A DNA stretch of 37,623 nt, taken from NCBI GenBank assembly GCA_900316445.1, contig ONCZ01000002.1, positions 69,986 through 107,608 of the forward strand, given 5' to 3'. The notes under the pieces were generated by a model. That model was given only the letters and a program-made list of their open reading frames with translations. It did not search any database and had not been told where the DNA came from. Shown here in pieces: positions 9,091 to 17,432 of this stretch. Origin of the DNA: an uncultured Prevotellaceae bacterium (GTDB taxonomy: Bacteria > Bacteroidota > Bacteroidia > Bacteroidales > Bacteroidaceae). How positions within the stretch are numbered: position 1 is the first letter of the stretch; every line of letters begins with the position of its first letter. The position numbers and the translations under genes were made by a program.

Positions 9091-9110
9091 CCGCAGATTT
9101 CGCAGATAAG
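9091..9110 (+). repeat. CRCAGATTW repeat in the feoB leader
   Basis: Two units, CCGCAGATTT and CGCAGATAAG, immediately before the feoB ATG. They belong to the family at 537-613, 4716-4745 and 11531-11562. Confidence 0.65.
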
Positions 9111-9113
9111 AAA

Positions 9114-11525
9114 ATGAAACTATCGGAGCTGAAGACGGGCGAGAAAGGCATTATCGTCAAGGTGTTAGGACATGGTGGATTCCGGAAAAGGATCATCGAG
9201 ATGGGATTCATCAAGGGACAGGAGGTGGAGGTGCTGCTGAATGCACCTCTGCAGGATCCTGTGAAGTATAAGCTGATGGGGTATGAGGTGAGCCTGAGAC
9301 ACCAGGAGGCAGACCACATTGAAGTGGTTTCCACCGACACGCCCATCGAAGCCACGCACTTTGCTTTTACAGAAGAAGCCCATACCCATGAGGACGACTA
9401 TATACGGCATGAGGCTATGAAGGAGCGTCGAACGATCAATGTGGCACTGGTGGGTAATCCCAACTGCGGCAAGACCTCGCTGTTCAATTATGCCTCAGGA
9501 GCCCATGGTCATGTGGGTAATTATTCAGGTGTGACCGTCGATGCCACTGAGGCCCACGCCTCGATGTTCGGTTATGATTTCAACCTGACAGACTTGCCCG
9601 GCACCTACTCGCTGAGCTGTTACTCACCAGAGGAACTTTATGTGAGAGAGCACCTGACGGAGAAAATGCCCGACGTGGTGATCAACGTGATTGACGCCTC
9701 GAACCTGGAGCGTAACCTCTACCTGACCACCCAACTCGTGGACATGAACATCCGGATGGTCTGTGCCCTGAATATGTACGATGAGTTTGAACGACGCGGT
9801 GACCAAGTGAATCTCGATACGCTGAGCCGTCTGTTCGGTATTCCGATGATTCCCACTTCATTTAAAAACGGTACGGGTGTGAAGGAACTGTTCAAGGCCG
9901 TCATCCAGGTGTACGAGGGAACCAGCAAGGCCTCGCGACACCTGCATATTAACTACGGTCATGAGATAGAGGACGGTATCGCCCACATCCAGAAATATCT
10001 GAAGGCCGATGAGCATATCACCCAACACTACTCTACCCGTTATCTGGCCATCAAACTGCTGGAGCATGACAGTCAGGTACTCGACTACTTAGGCAAGCAC
10101 ATGGCCGGTGAGAACCGTATAAAGGACTTCCACAACCTGACGAACTCTCGCGATAAGGCTTCGACCCGTGTAAAGGAAGAGACTGGTGATGACTCGGAGA
10201 CCGCCATCATGGATGCCAAGTACGGTTTTATCAACGGTGCCCTGAAAGAGGCTGGATTCAAGACGGGTACGAAGGAAGACACCTATAAGACAACCCACCG
10301 CATCGACTGGGTACTCTCACATAAGTACTTCGGCTTCCCCATCTTCTTCCTGTTGCTCTACGTGATGTTTGAGACCACGTTCTCTTTAGGTCAGTATCCG
10401 ATGGACTGGATTGAATGGTTTGTGGGATGGGTAGGTGATAAGGTCAGCACGACAATGCCAGACGGGCCATTGAAAGCAATGCTCGTGGATGGTGTCATCG
10501 GAGGCGTGGGCAGCGTTATTGTGTTCCTGCCACAGATTCTCATCCTCTATTTCTTCATCTCGCTGATGGAAGACTCCGGCTATATGGCACGAGCAGCCTT
10601 TATCATGGACAAACTGATGCACAAGATGGGACTGCACGGCAAGTCGTTCATCCCACTGATCATGGGCTTCGGCTGTAATGTGCCTGCTGTGATGGCCACC
10701 CGTACCATCGAGAGTCGCAGGTCGAGGATTATCACCATGATGATCCTGCCGTTTATGAGTTGTTCGGCACGCCTACCTATTTATATTATGATTGCAGGTA
10801 CGTTCTTCTCACTGCAATACCGTTCGTGGGTGTTGCTGTCGCTTTACGCCATCGGCATCCTGATGTCGGTCATCATCAGTAAGCTATTCTCCTCGCTGGT
10901 CATCAAGGGTGAGGAAACGCCTTTCGTGATGGAGCTCCCACCCTATCGTTGGCCTACCCCCAAAGCTATCTGGCGCCACACGTGGGAAAAGGGCAAAGAA
11001 TATCTGAAGAAGATGGGTGGCATTATCCTCGTGGCCTCCTGCATCGTATGGGCACTTGGCTATTTTCCTCATAATGAGAGCCTTAGTCGCGAACAGCAAC
11101 AGGAACAGAGTTATATCGGCCGTATGGGTAAGACCATTGAACCCATCTTCTCGCCACAGGGTTTCAACTGGAAACTCGATGTCAGTCTGATAGCTGGTAT
11201 CGGTGCCAAGGAGATTGTGGCCTCAACGATTGGCGTGCTCTACTCTGGTGATGACTCCTTTGGAGACGATGAAGCGTTCAGTGATGATAACGAGAAATAC
11301 ACGCATCTGAGACAGGTCATGCTGCAGGAGGGCATCACGCCGCTTATCGCGTACGCGTACCTTATATTTATATTATTGTATTTCCCCTGCATCGCCACCA
11401 TCGCTGCCATCAAGAATGAAACAGGCTCGTGGCGCTGGGCTGGTTTCGCTGCAATCTATACGACTATCGTTGCGTGGATCGCATCGGCAGTAGTCTTCCA
11501 GATTGGCAGAATCTTTATCGGTTGA
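9114..11525 (+). CDS. feoB: Ferrous iron transporter, FeoA-FeoB fusion
   Basis: 803 residues. Residues 1-75 form a FeoA-type SH3-like domain ([38 protein letters not shown]). A GTPase domain follows from about 108: G1 GNPNCGKTS (114-122), G3 DLPGTYSL, G4 as NMYD. The rest holds the FeoB membrane domain, with the two Gate motifs visible in [19 protein letters not shown] and [16 protein letters not shown]. It imports Fe2+ across the inner membrane. Fusion of FeoA to FeoB is common in Bacteroidota and explains the absence of a separate feoA. It is transcribed from its own promoter after a terminator. The stop is followed by a repeat and then the ruvC promoter. Confidence 0.96.
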   Translation: MKLSELKTGEKGIIVKVLGHGGFRKRIIEMGFIKGQEVEVLLNAPLQDPVKYKLMGYEVSLRHQEADHIEVVSTDTPIEATHFAFTEEAHTHEDDYIRHEAMKERRTINVALVGNPNCGKTSLFNYASGAHGHVGNYSGVTVDATEAHASMFGYDFNLTDLPGTYSLSCYSPEELYVREHLTEKMPDVVINVIDASNLERNLYLTTQLVDMNIRMVCALNMYDEFERRGDQVNLDTLSRLFGIPMIPTSFKNGTGVKELFKAVIQVYEGTSKASRHLHINYGHEIEDGIAHIQKYLKADEHITQHYSTRYLAIKLLEHDSQVLDYLGKHMAGENRIKDFHNLTNSRDKASTRVKEETGDDSETAIMDAKYGFINGALKEAGFKTGTKEDTYKTTHRIDWVLSHKYFGFPIFFLLLYVMFETTFSLGQYPMDWIEWFVGWVGDKVSTTMPDGPLKAMLVDGVIGGVGSVIVFLPQILILYFFISLMEDSGYMARAAFIMDKLMHKMGLHGKSFIPLIMGFGCNVPAVMATRTIESRRSRIITMMILPFMSCSARLPIYIMIAGTFFSLQYRSWVLLSLYAIGILMSVIISKLFSSLVIKGEETPFVMELPPYRWPTPKAIWRHTWEKGKEYLKKMGGIILVASCIVWALGYFPHNESLSREQQQEQSYIGRMGKTIEPIFSPQGFNWKLDVSLIAGIGAKEIVASTIGVLYSGDDSFGDDEAFSDDNEKYTHLRQVMLQEGITPLIAYAYLIFILLYFPCIATIAAIKNETGSWRWAGFAAIYTTIVAWIASAVVFQIGRIFIG

Positions 11526-11530
11526 TTCCA

Positions 11531-11562
11531 AAAAAATCTGTATAATCTGCGTAATCTGCGGT
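11531..11562 (-). repeat. CRCAGATTW repeat, three units, between feoB and ruvC
   Basis: On the minus strand the units read CGCAGATTA, CGCAGATTA, TACAGATTT. The array lies just upstream of the ruvC -7 element and is the most regular copy of the family in the window. Confidence 0.75.
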
Positions 11563-11570
11563 TATTTTCG

Positions 11571-11578
11571 TATCTTTG
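11571..11578 (+). promoter_or_regulatory. ruvC -7 promoter element TATCTTTG
   Basis: TATCTTTG ends eight bases before the ATG at 11587, so the transcript would have almost no 5' leader. Confidence 0.6.
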
Positions 11579-11586
11579 CACCCGAT

Positions 11587-12141
11587 ATGGAGAAGATCAT
11601 ATTGGGCATAGATCCAGGTACGAACCTGATGGGCTATGGGCTGCTGAAGGTGAAGGACGGCAAGGCGCAGATGATGACGATGGGTGTCATCGACCTGCGG
11701 AAGTTTGCTGACGGCTACCTGAAACTCGGACATATCTTTGAGCGGGTGACGGGTGTCATTGATGGTTATCTGCCTGACGAAATGGCCATCGAGGCACCGT
11801 TCTTCGGAAAAAATGTGCAGTCGATGTTGAAGTTAGGGCGTGCCCAGGGTGTGGCTATTGCTGCTGCCATCCATCATGGGGTACCTATCCATGAGTATGC
11901 GCCGATGAAGATCAAGATGGCGCTGACGGGTAATGGTAATGCCTCGAAAGAACAGGTGGCAGGGATGTTGCAGCGGCTGTTAAAAATACCCAATGAGGAG
12001 ATGTCGAAGTTCATGGATGCGACGGATGCACTTGCTGCGGCCTACTGCCATTTTATGCAGGCCGGGAAGCCTGAGAGTGACGTGAAATACCGCGGTTGGA
12101 AGGACTTCGTGAACAAGAATCCTGAAAAAGTGAAGAAATAA
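11587..12141 (+). CDS. ruvC: Holliday junction resolvase RuvC
   Basis: 184 residues. RuvC cuts four-way DNA junctions during recombination, working with RuvAB. The catalytic acidic residues are seen in LGIDPGT (first Asp), [11 protein letters not shown] (Glu) and [14 protein letters not shown] (paired Asp near the C-terminus). I chose ATG 11587 because it begins [11 protein letters not shown], as RuvC proteins do, and follows the -7 element. The longer open frame from 11503 would run through the repeat and the promoter. A hairpin at 12146-12208 separates it from the ModF-like gene, which may be read from the same transcript. Confidence 0.95.
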   Translation: MEKIILGIDPGTNLMGYGLLKVKDGKAQMMTMGVIDLRKFADGYLKLGHIFERVTGVIDGYLPDEMAIEAPFFGKNVQSMLKLGRAQGVAIAAAIHHGVPIHEYAPMKIKMALTGNGNASKEQVAGMLQRLLKIPNEEMSKFMDATDALAAAYCHFMQAGKPESDVKYRGWKDFVNKNPEKVKK

Positions 12142-12145
12142 TTTA

Positions 12146-12208
12146 GCAACGGACTACAGGACTAAAGGACTATACTGAGAAAAGTCCTAAAGTCGTGTAG
12201 TCCGTTGC
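12146..12208 (+). repeat. Inverted repeat built of GGACTACA-type 8-bp units
   Basis: Two 26-base arms that match at 23 positions, each starting GCAACGGACTACA on its own strand, are separated by about 11 bases. Each arm holds GGACTACA/GGACTAAA/GGACT with 8-base period. There is no T-run after it, so a simple terminator is less likely than a stem-loop repeat in the ruvC-ModF-like transcript. Confidence 0.65.
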
Positions 12209-12225
12209 AAAAGAATAAACCAAGA

Positions 12226-13665
12226 ATGAAGACGATTGAACTGATTAATGCGAGGGCGAGGAAGCCGGAGTGGAGTATGGCGGAACCTGTGAACTTCTGC
12301 ATGGAGGAAGGTGAGCATATCGCCATCGTAGGCAGGAACGGGGCAGGAAAAAGCATGTTCGTCGATCTGTTGACAGGTCGTCATCCTGCTTTCCCTGATA
12401 TGGTGAGATATGGTTTCGACGAGCCTTACGACAACCTGAAATACATATCATTCAGAGATACTTATGGTGGGGATAACGACCGTACGTACTTCCTGCAACA
12501 GCGTTGGAACCAGATGGAGATTGACGAAGAAACACCTACCGTCGGCCAGAAACTCGAAGAGGCGTATCAGTTGGCTGGTGAGGACACCCCAGCGAGGCGT
12601 GCCTTGCAAAAGCATCTCTATGAGTTGTTCCATTTAGAAGGTCTGTTGGACAAATATATCATCCTCCTATCGAGCGGGGAACTGAGGAAATACAAACTCG
12701 CGGCATCGTTGTTTACGAATCCAAGGGTGCTGATCATGGACAATCCGTTTATCGGCCTCGACGCTCAGACCCGTGACCAGTTGAAGGAGCTCCTAACGAT
12801 GCTGGCGAAGGAGCAGGGACTGCAGATCATCCTTGTCTTGGCCAAGACGGACGAGATACCAGAGTTTATCACGCATATCGTAGAGGTGAAAGAGATGAAG
12901 GTGATGCCTAAGGTCGCACACAGGGGCCAGTCCCTCTGTAATCCAGTCGCTAACGCTCCTTACTCACAGCAGGGACAGTCCCCATGTGCGACGGCTGCGC
13001 CAGAAGAGGTCATCAAATTCAACAAGGTGACCATACGGTATGGGACAAGGACGATATTGAAGGACCTTGACTGGACGGTGAGGAAGGGAGAGCACTGGTC
13101 GCTATCCGGACAGAATGGCAGCGGAAAATCTACCCTACTCTCGCTGGTTTGTGCAGATAATCCACAGAGTTATGCCTGTGATATTTCATTGTTCGGACAT
13201 CAAAGAGGATCCGGCGAGAGCATCTGGGACATCAAGAAACATATCGGCTATGTGTCACCAGAGATGCACCGCAGCTATAAGCAGAATATCCCTGCGATAC
13301 AGATTGTGGCCAGTGGTCTGAAAGATACCGTCGGACTGTATGTCAAGCCCAACGAGGCAGAACAAGCACAGTGCAGGAAATGGCTCAACATCTTTGGTAT
13401 CGGTCATCTGGCAGATAGGAATTTCCGCGAGATGTCGAGTGGAGAACAGAGACTAATCCTCGTTGCCCGAGCCTTTGTCAAGGAACCCAGTCTGTTGATT
13501 CTCGACGAGCCCTTGCATGGTCTGGATGATGTGAACCGCAGGATGGTGAAAAACCGAGTGGATGAGTACTGTCAGGATCCTGAGAAGACATTGATTTATG
13601 TGACGCATTATCAGGAAGAGCTGCCACGCTGTATCGACCACGCTCTCTATTTGGAAAGACACTAA
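12226..13665 (+). CDS. ModF-like protein with two ABC ATPase domains
   Basis: 479 residues from ATG 12226; a TTG at 12205 would start inside the hairpin. Domain 1 has Walker A GRNGAGKSM (36-44), signature LSSGELRKYK and Walker B VLIMDNPFIGLD. Asn173 replaces the catalytic Glu, and the switch His is missing (LVLAKTDE). Domain 2 is intact: GQNGSGKST, MSSGEQRLILVARAF, LLILDEPLHGLD and VTHYQEE. The stretch ESIWDIKKHIGYVSPEMHRSY resembles E. coli ModF, a cytoplasmic ATPase linked to molybdate and photorepair by name, with function poorly known. One degenerate and one intact site suggests asymmetric ATP use. The linker (residues about 230-256) is encoded by an 80-bp palindromic element. No membrane segment and no partner permease are present. 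Confidence 0.8.
   Translation: MKTIELINARARKPEWSMAEPVNFCMEEGEHIAIVGRNGAGKSMFVDLLTGRHPAFPDMVRYGFDEPYDNLKYISFRDTYGGDNDRTYFLQQRWNQMEIDEETPTVGQKLEEAYQLAGEDTPARRALQKHLYELFHLEGLLDKYIILLSSGELRKYKLAASLFTNPRVLIMDNPFIGLDAQTRDQLKELLTMLAKEQGLQIILVLAKTDEIPEFITHIVEVKEMKVMPKVAHRGQSLCNPVANAPYSQQGQSPCATAAPEEVIKFNKVTIRYGTRTILKDLDWTVRKGEHWSLSGQNGSGKSTLLSLVCADNPQSYACDISLFGHQRGSGESIWDIKKHIGYVSPEMHRSYKQNIPAIQIVASGLKDTVGLYVKPNEAEQAQCRKWLNIFGIGHLADRNFREMSSGEQRLILVARAFVKEPSLLILDEPLHGLDDVNRRMVKNRVDEYCQDPEKTLIYVTHYQEELPRCIDHALYLERH
12913..12992. repeat. 80-bp palindromic (REP/MITE-like) element inside a coding region
   Basis: The left arm begins GTCGCACACAGGGGCCAGTC and the reverse of the right arm begins GTCGCACATGGGGACTGTCC. 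The arms are about 30 bases each with a 20-base centre. The element is read through in frame as linker residues 230-256 of the ModF-like protein. GGGGACTGTCCC-type palindromes are typical of mobile REP-like sequences. Confidence 0.65.
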
Positions 13666-13706
13666 ATGAAATCATCCCGCCCGACTGGCGGGATGATTTC
13701 ATTTTT
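13664..13706. terminator. Bidirectional terminator between convergent genes
   Basis: Perfect stem of about 18 bases (AAATGAAATCATCCCGCC and its complement) with loop CGACT and flanking A and T runs on each side. It overlaps the stop codons of both the ModF-like and the Crp-like gene. Confidence 0.9.
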
Positions 13707-14298
13707 CCAGGAGAGCTGCCGTACGAACTCTGGAGAGTGTCTCTGGCGTCATCTGAAGATAGCTGGCAATATAAACCAACGGGGCACGAAGTACCAGTTG
13801 GGGTTGATCCTTGACCAGTTTCTGATAACGGTCCTGTGCACTCTCAAAACGGAGCATGTCGGCATGGTGCTGGCTGAGGATGAGTGATTCCTCCAAGATC
13901 TTACGATAGAGGATCTGGATGTTCACGCTCTTCATAGCCACAGCCTCCAATTCTGCTTTTGGCATGGCAATCATGACGGTAGGTTCTATAGCCTTGATCT
14001 GCAAACGAGTGGGCTGTTCCAAGAACAGGCTCTCGATACACATCACGATGCTGTTCTCCGTCGCCATGTATTCCGTCAGTTCCTTATCGTTCTTGAAATA
14101 GAACTGACGGACGAGACCTTTGACGACCCAATAGATGTTCGTACACGTCTCACCCTCTTTCAGGATCAGTTCGTTCTTGGCAAATTTCATCGGCACAAGG
14201 ATGCTCTCGAGTAAATCCAACTCGTCATGAGTCATTGTGCTGTAGCGTCTGGCTAATTCACGAGCCACGTCTCTGGTTGTAATAGCGATGTTCGGCAT
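13699..14298 (-). CDS. Crp/Fnr-family transcriptional regulator
   Basis: 199 residues. The N-terminal two thirds is a cyclic-nucleotide-binding-like barrel (LVPMKFAKNELILKEGETCTNIYWVVKGLVRQFYF, ending about residue 120), followed by a dimerisation helix. A short helix-turn-helix follows: APLVYIASYLQMTPETLSRVRT. The effector-binding residues typical of CRP are not clear, so the signal is unknown; many Bacteroidota members of this family respond to redox or do not bind cAMP. It lies 51 bases downstream of lepA on the same strand, and the gap holds GTAAATCG-like filler. It is likely cotranscribed with lepA. The stop codon sits in the shared terminator. Confidence 0.85.
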   Translation of the reverse strand: MPNIAITTRDVARELARRYSTMTHDELDLLESILVPMKFAKNELILKEGETCTNIYWVVKGLVRQFYFKNDKELTEYMATENSIVMCIESLFLEQPTRLQIKAIEPTVMIAMPKAELEAVAMKSVNIQILYRKILEESLILSQHHADMLRFESAQDRYQKLVKDQPQLVLRAPLVYIASYLQMTPETLSRVRTAALLEK

Positions 14299-14349
14299 AG
14301 AGTAATTGTAATTTACGGATTTTCGATTTACTATTTAGATTTCAAATGA
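14299..14349 (-). repeat. GTAAATYG-type filler between lepA and the Crp-like gene
   Basis: The minus strand contains AGTAAATCG, AAAATCC and GTAAATTACAATTAC-like units of about 9-10 bases. The same GTAAATTGTAAATCC motif fills the short gap at 33653-33669. Confidence 0.45.
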
Positions 14350-16131
14350 TTAGTCGAGTTTCAGAACAGCGAGGAAGGCCTTCTGAGGCACCTCCACATT
14401 ACCGATCTGTTTCATACGCTTCTTACCACGCTTCTGTTTCTCCAACAGTTTACGTTTACGGCTGACGTCACCACCATAACATTTGGCGGTCACATCCTTA
14501 CGCACCTGTTTCACTGTCTCACGGGCAATGATCTTTGCCCCGATGGCAGCCTGAATGGCGATGTCGAACTGCTGACGGGGAATCAGTTCCTTCAGTTTCT
14601 CGCACATCCTGCGTCCGAAGGTGACGGCATTGTCCTGATGCGTCAGTGTAGAGAGGGCATCCACGGGTTCTCCATTGAGCAGGATATCCAACTTAGCCAA
14701 TTTCGAGGGACGGAAGCCGTCAATATGATAGTCGAACGAGGCATAGCCCTTGGAGATGGACTTCAGTTTGTCGTAGAAGTCGATAACGATCTCTCCCAAC
14801 GGCAGCATGAAATGCAGTTCGATACGATTTCCGCTGACATACTGCTGATCAATCAGCTCACCTCTCTTATCAAGGCACAGTGTCATGATAGGACCAATAT
14901 AGTCTGCGGCCGTGATAATCGAGGCCCGGATATAGGGCTCCTCAATATGTTCTATCATCGTCAGATCCGGCAGACCAGAGGGATTATGCACCTCCTTCAC
15001 CTCACCCTGTTTGGTGTAACACATATATGATACGTTGGGAACCGTGGTAATCACGTCCATATCGAACTCACGGTCGAGTCGTTCCTGCACAATCTCCATA
15101 TGGAGCAGGCCAAGGAATCCGCAACGGAAACCAAATCCCAATGCTACAGAAGACTCTGGCGTGAATGTCAACGAGGCATCATTCAGTTGCAGTTTCTCCA
15201 AAGAGGCCCTCAGGTTCTCGTAATCCGTGGGATCGATGGGATAGACACCTGCGAACACCATCGGCTTCACTTCCTGAAAACCCTCGATAGCCGCAGTACA
15301 GGGCTTGGCGACATGCGTGATGGTATCACCGACCTTCACCTCCTTCGAGTTCTTGATGCCACTGATGATATAGCCTACATCGCCCGTCCTCAGTTCCTTT
15401 CGGGGTATCATATCCATCTTCAGCACACCGATCTCATCGGCATCATACTCCATGCCTGTGTTGAAGAACTTCACAAGATCGCCCGTATGGATTACACCAT
15501 TGACAATTTTGAAATAGGCAATGATACCACGGAAGGAGTTGAACACCGAGTCGAAGATGAGTGCCTGGAGCGGCGCCTCAGGATCTCCCTCTGGATGAGG
15601 GATGCGCTCGACCACCGCATTCAGGATATCCTCGACACCCTCACCTGTCTTGCCTGAGGCACGGATGATATCCGAACGGTCACAGCCAATGAGGTCGATA
15701 ATCTCGTCCTCCACCTCATCTGGCATCGCCGACGGCATATCGATTTTATTGATAACGGGAATAATCTCGAGATTATGGTCGATGGCCATATAAAGATTCG
15801 AGATGGTCTGCGCCTGTACACCTTGGGTGGCATCCACCACCAGCAGCGCTCCCTCGCAGGCGGCAATCGAGCGGCTCACCTCGTAAGAGAAGTCTACATG
15901 TCCCGGGGTATCAATCAGATTCAGGATATATTTCTCACCTTGATACATATATTCCATCTGGATGGCGTGGCTCTTGATGGTGATACCACGTTCACGTTCC
16001 AAATCCATGTCGTCCAGCATCTGTCCTTCCGTCACCTGAATGGTCTTGGTGAACTCCAACAGACGGTCTGCCAGGGTTGACTTACCATGGTCGATATGTG
16101 CGATGATACAGAAATTCCTGATATGATCCAT
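14350..16131 (-). CDS. lepA: Elongation factor 4 (LepA)
   Basis: 593 residues, the normal length. LepA is a ribosome-associated GTPase that affects translation initiation and back-translocation under stress. G1 [10 protein letters not shown]2 [12 protein letters not shown]3 DTPGHVDF and G4 NKIDMP are all present. The LepA-specific C-terminus appears as [36 protein letters not shown] (read as two parts), with the characteristic [19 protein letters not shown] end. A -7 element lies at 16155-16162, leaving a leader of about 20 bases. The promoter is back to back with that of the small lipoprotein gene. Confidence 0.97.
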   Translation of the reverse strand: MDHIRNFCIIAHIDHGKSTLADRLLEFTKTIQVTEGQMLDDMDLERERGITIKSHAIQMEYMYQGEKYILNLIDTPGHVDFSYEVSRSIAACEGALLVVDATQGVQAQTISNLYMAIDHNLEIIPVINKIDMPSAMPDEVEDEIIDLIGCDRSDIIRASGKTGEGVEDILNAVVERIPHPEGDPEAPLQALIFDSVFNSFRGIIAYFKIVNGVIHTGDLVKFFNTGMEYDADEIGVLKMDMIPRKELRTGDVGYIISGIKNSKEVKVGDTITHVAKPCTAAIEGFQEVKPMVFAGVYPIDPTDYENLRASLEKLQLNDASLTFTPESSVALGFGFRCGFLGLLHMEIVQERLDREFDMDVITTVPNVSYMCYTKQGEVKEVHNPSGLPDLTMIEHIEEPYIRASIITAADYIGPIMTLCLDKRGELIDQQYVSGNRIELHFMLPLGEIVIDFYDKLKSISKGYASFDYHIDGFRPSKLAKLDILLNGEPVDALSTLTHQDNAVTFGRRMCEKLKELIPRQQFDIAIQAAIGAKIIARETVKQVRKDVTAKCYGGDVSRKRKLLEKQKRGKKRMKQIGNVEVPQKAFLAVLKLD

Positions 16132-16154
16132 TAATTCTATGCGTCTTTAAAGTG

Positions 16155-16162
16155 CAAAGGTA
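16155..16162 (-). promoter_or_regulatory. lepA -7 promoter element TACCTTTG
   Basis: The minus strand reads TACCTTTG 23 bases before the lepA ATG. It is divergent from the element at 16204-16211. Confidence 0.65.
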
Positions 16163-16203
16163 CAAAAAAATCGTCGGATTATGGATATTTTTGCTTTTTT
16201 TTG

Positions 16204-16211
16204 TATCTTTG
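16204..16211 (+). promoter_or_regulatory. -7 promoter element TATCTTTG for the small lipoprotein gene
   Basis: TATCTTTG followed by CACCC, 21 bases before the ATG at 16233. It excludes the longer open frame that begins at 16152. Confidence 0.65.
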
Positions 16212-16232
16212 CACCCAAAAATAGCATTCATT

Positions 16233-16619
16233 ATGAAAAAGTTATGGGTATTATCAGCTATTTTGCTGTTATTGACGGCTTGTCAGGAGTCGCTTGAAGA
16301 CCGTTGTGCGAGGGAGACGAAAGAATATACGAGGAAGAACTGTCCTGCCAAGATGGACAATAATTCCATCTTAGACAGTCTGACCTTTGAACGGGAGACC
16401 CACACCCTACATTATTATTATAGGTTGACAGGCTTTGCCGATAATGACAGTATCGTGGAGAAATTGGACGCTGGGAATATCCTGAAGAACGAGCTGCGCA
16501 ATACCACGACGCTGAAGCTCTACAAAGACAACCACTATCGTTTCGCCTACACCTATCGTTCGGAGAAAGATCCGAAGAAGGTGCTGCTCGACTTTGTCTT
16601 CACAGATAAAGACTATTAA
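16233..16619 (+). CDS. Small lipoprotein of unknown function
   Basis: 128 residues. The signal peptide MKKLWVLSAILLLLTAC ends in a good lipobox (LTAC, Cys17). The mature part is charged and probably mixed alpha/beta: CARETKEYTRKNCPAKM, then LTFERETHTLHYYYRLTG and KLYKDNHYRFAYTYRSEKD. I recognise no named family. It is a single-gene unit with its own promoter, ends at a terminator shared with yebC, and has no functional neighbour on its strand. By sequence it is an envelope lipoprotein; nothing more can be said. Confidence 0.8.
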   Translation: MKKLWVLSAILLLLTACQESLEDRCARETKEYTRKNCPAKMDNNSILDSLTFERETHTLHYYYRLTGFADNDSIVEKLDAGNILKNELRNTTTLKLYKDNHYRFAYTYRSEKDPKKVLLDFVFTDKDY

Positions 16620-16621
16620 AC

Positions 16622-16652
16622 AATAATCCCCGCCTTGAACCGGCGGGGATCA
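16622..16652. terminator. Bidirectional hairpin terminator between the lipoprotein gene and yebC
   Basis: AATAATCCCCGCC pairs with GGCGGGGATCATT around a seven-base loop with one mismatch. It lies in the 40-base gap between two convergent stop codons. Confidence 0.75.
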
Positions 16653-16659
16653 TTCTGTA

Positions 16660-17397
16660 TTAAGCTTCAACCTCTTCGGGCTTCATGTTCGTATAGACCG
16701 TCTGGACATCATCAAAGTCCTCCAGCTTCTCAACCATCTTGTCGATGGTCTCACGCTGCTCGGCTGTCACATCCTTCAGGTCGTTGGGGATGCGAGTGAA
16801 CTCTGCACCCGTCACCTCGAAGCCGTTCTCCTCCAGATGCTTCTGGATAGCACCAAACGATGAAGGGTCGCCATAGATGGTGATGCTGTTCTCCTCTTCA
16901 TCCTCGTCGTACTCATCCTCCACGCCGTAGTCAATCAGGTCGAGGATCATCTCGTCCATATCAAGGTCGTCCTTCTTCTTGAAGGTAAACACAGCCTTGT
17001 GATCGAACAGGAACGACAACGAGCCCTGAGTGCCCAGGTTACCGTTGAACTTGTTGAAGACGCTGCGCACGTCGCCCACCGTACGGGTGGTGTTGTCAGT
17101 CAAGGTCTCCACGAAGATGGCGATGCCATGAGGGCCGTATCCCTCGTAGGTCACCTCCTTGTATTCGCTCTGATCCTTACCCATCGCGTTCTTGATGGCA
17201 CGCTCGATGTTGTCCTTCGGCATGTTCTCACGCTTGGCATTGGCAATACATGCACGGAGTGCGGGGTTGTTCTCTGGTTCTGGACCGCCTGCCTTCACGG
17301 CAATGGCAATCTGCTTACCGATCTTTGTAAATGTCTTGGCCATGTGGCCCCATCTCTTCAGCTTTGTAGCCTTACGATATTCAAATGCTCTTCCCAT
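16660..17397 (-). CDS. yebC: YebC/PmpR (TACO1) family protein
   Basis: 245 residues, the family length. It begins MGRAFEYRKATKLKRWGHMA, with the characteristic KAGGPEPENNPALRACIANA and MPKDNIERAIKNA motifs in the first 75 residues, then YEGYGPHGIAIFVETLTDN. The family includes annotated transcriptional regulators, and members are now known to assist ribosomes at stalling sequences such as proline stretches. An acidic run (EDEYDEDEEEN) sits near residue 170. It lies downstream of pheT on the same strand, 35 bases after its stop, so it is probably cotranscribed with it. Confidence 0.95.
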   Translation of the reverse strand: MGRAFEYRKATKLKRWGHMAKTFTKIGKQIAIAVKAGGPEPENNPALRACIANAKRENMPKDNIERAIKNAMGKDQSEYKEVTYEGYGPHGIAIFVETLTDNTTRTVGDVRSVFNKFNGNLGTQGSLSFLFDHKAVFTFKKKDDLDMDEMILDLIDYGVEDEYDEDEEENSITIYGDPSSFGAIQKHLEENGFEVTGAEFTRIPNDLKDVTAEQRETIDKMVEKLEDFDDVQTVYTNMKPEEVEA

Positions 17398-17431
17398 ATT
17401 TTAATTCATAATTAATAATTCATAATGCTTA
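17398..17431 (-). repeat. ATTATGAATTA 14-bp direct repeat in the pheT-yebC gap
   Basis: The minus strand reads ATTATGAATTATTA then ATTATGAATTAAAA, two 14-base units that nearly fill the 35-base gap. This is another of the short-period spacer fillers. Confidence 0.55.
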
Positions 17432-17432
17432 A

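Noticed and set aside
11503-11586. N-terminal extension of ruvC
   Set aside because: It would translate the CRCAGATTW repeat and the -7 promoter element; RuvC proteins begin at the GIDPGT region.
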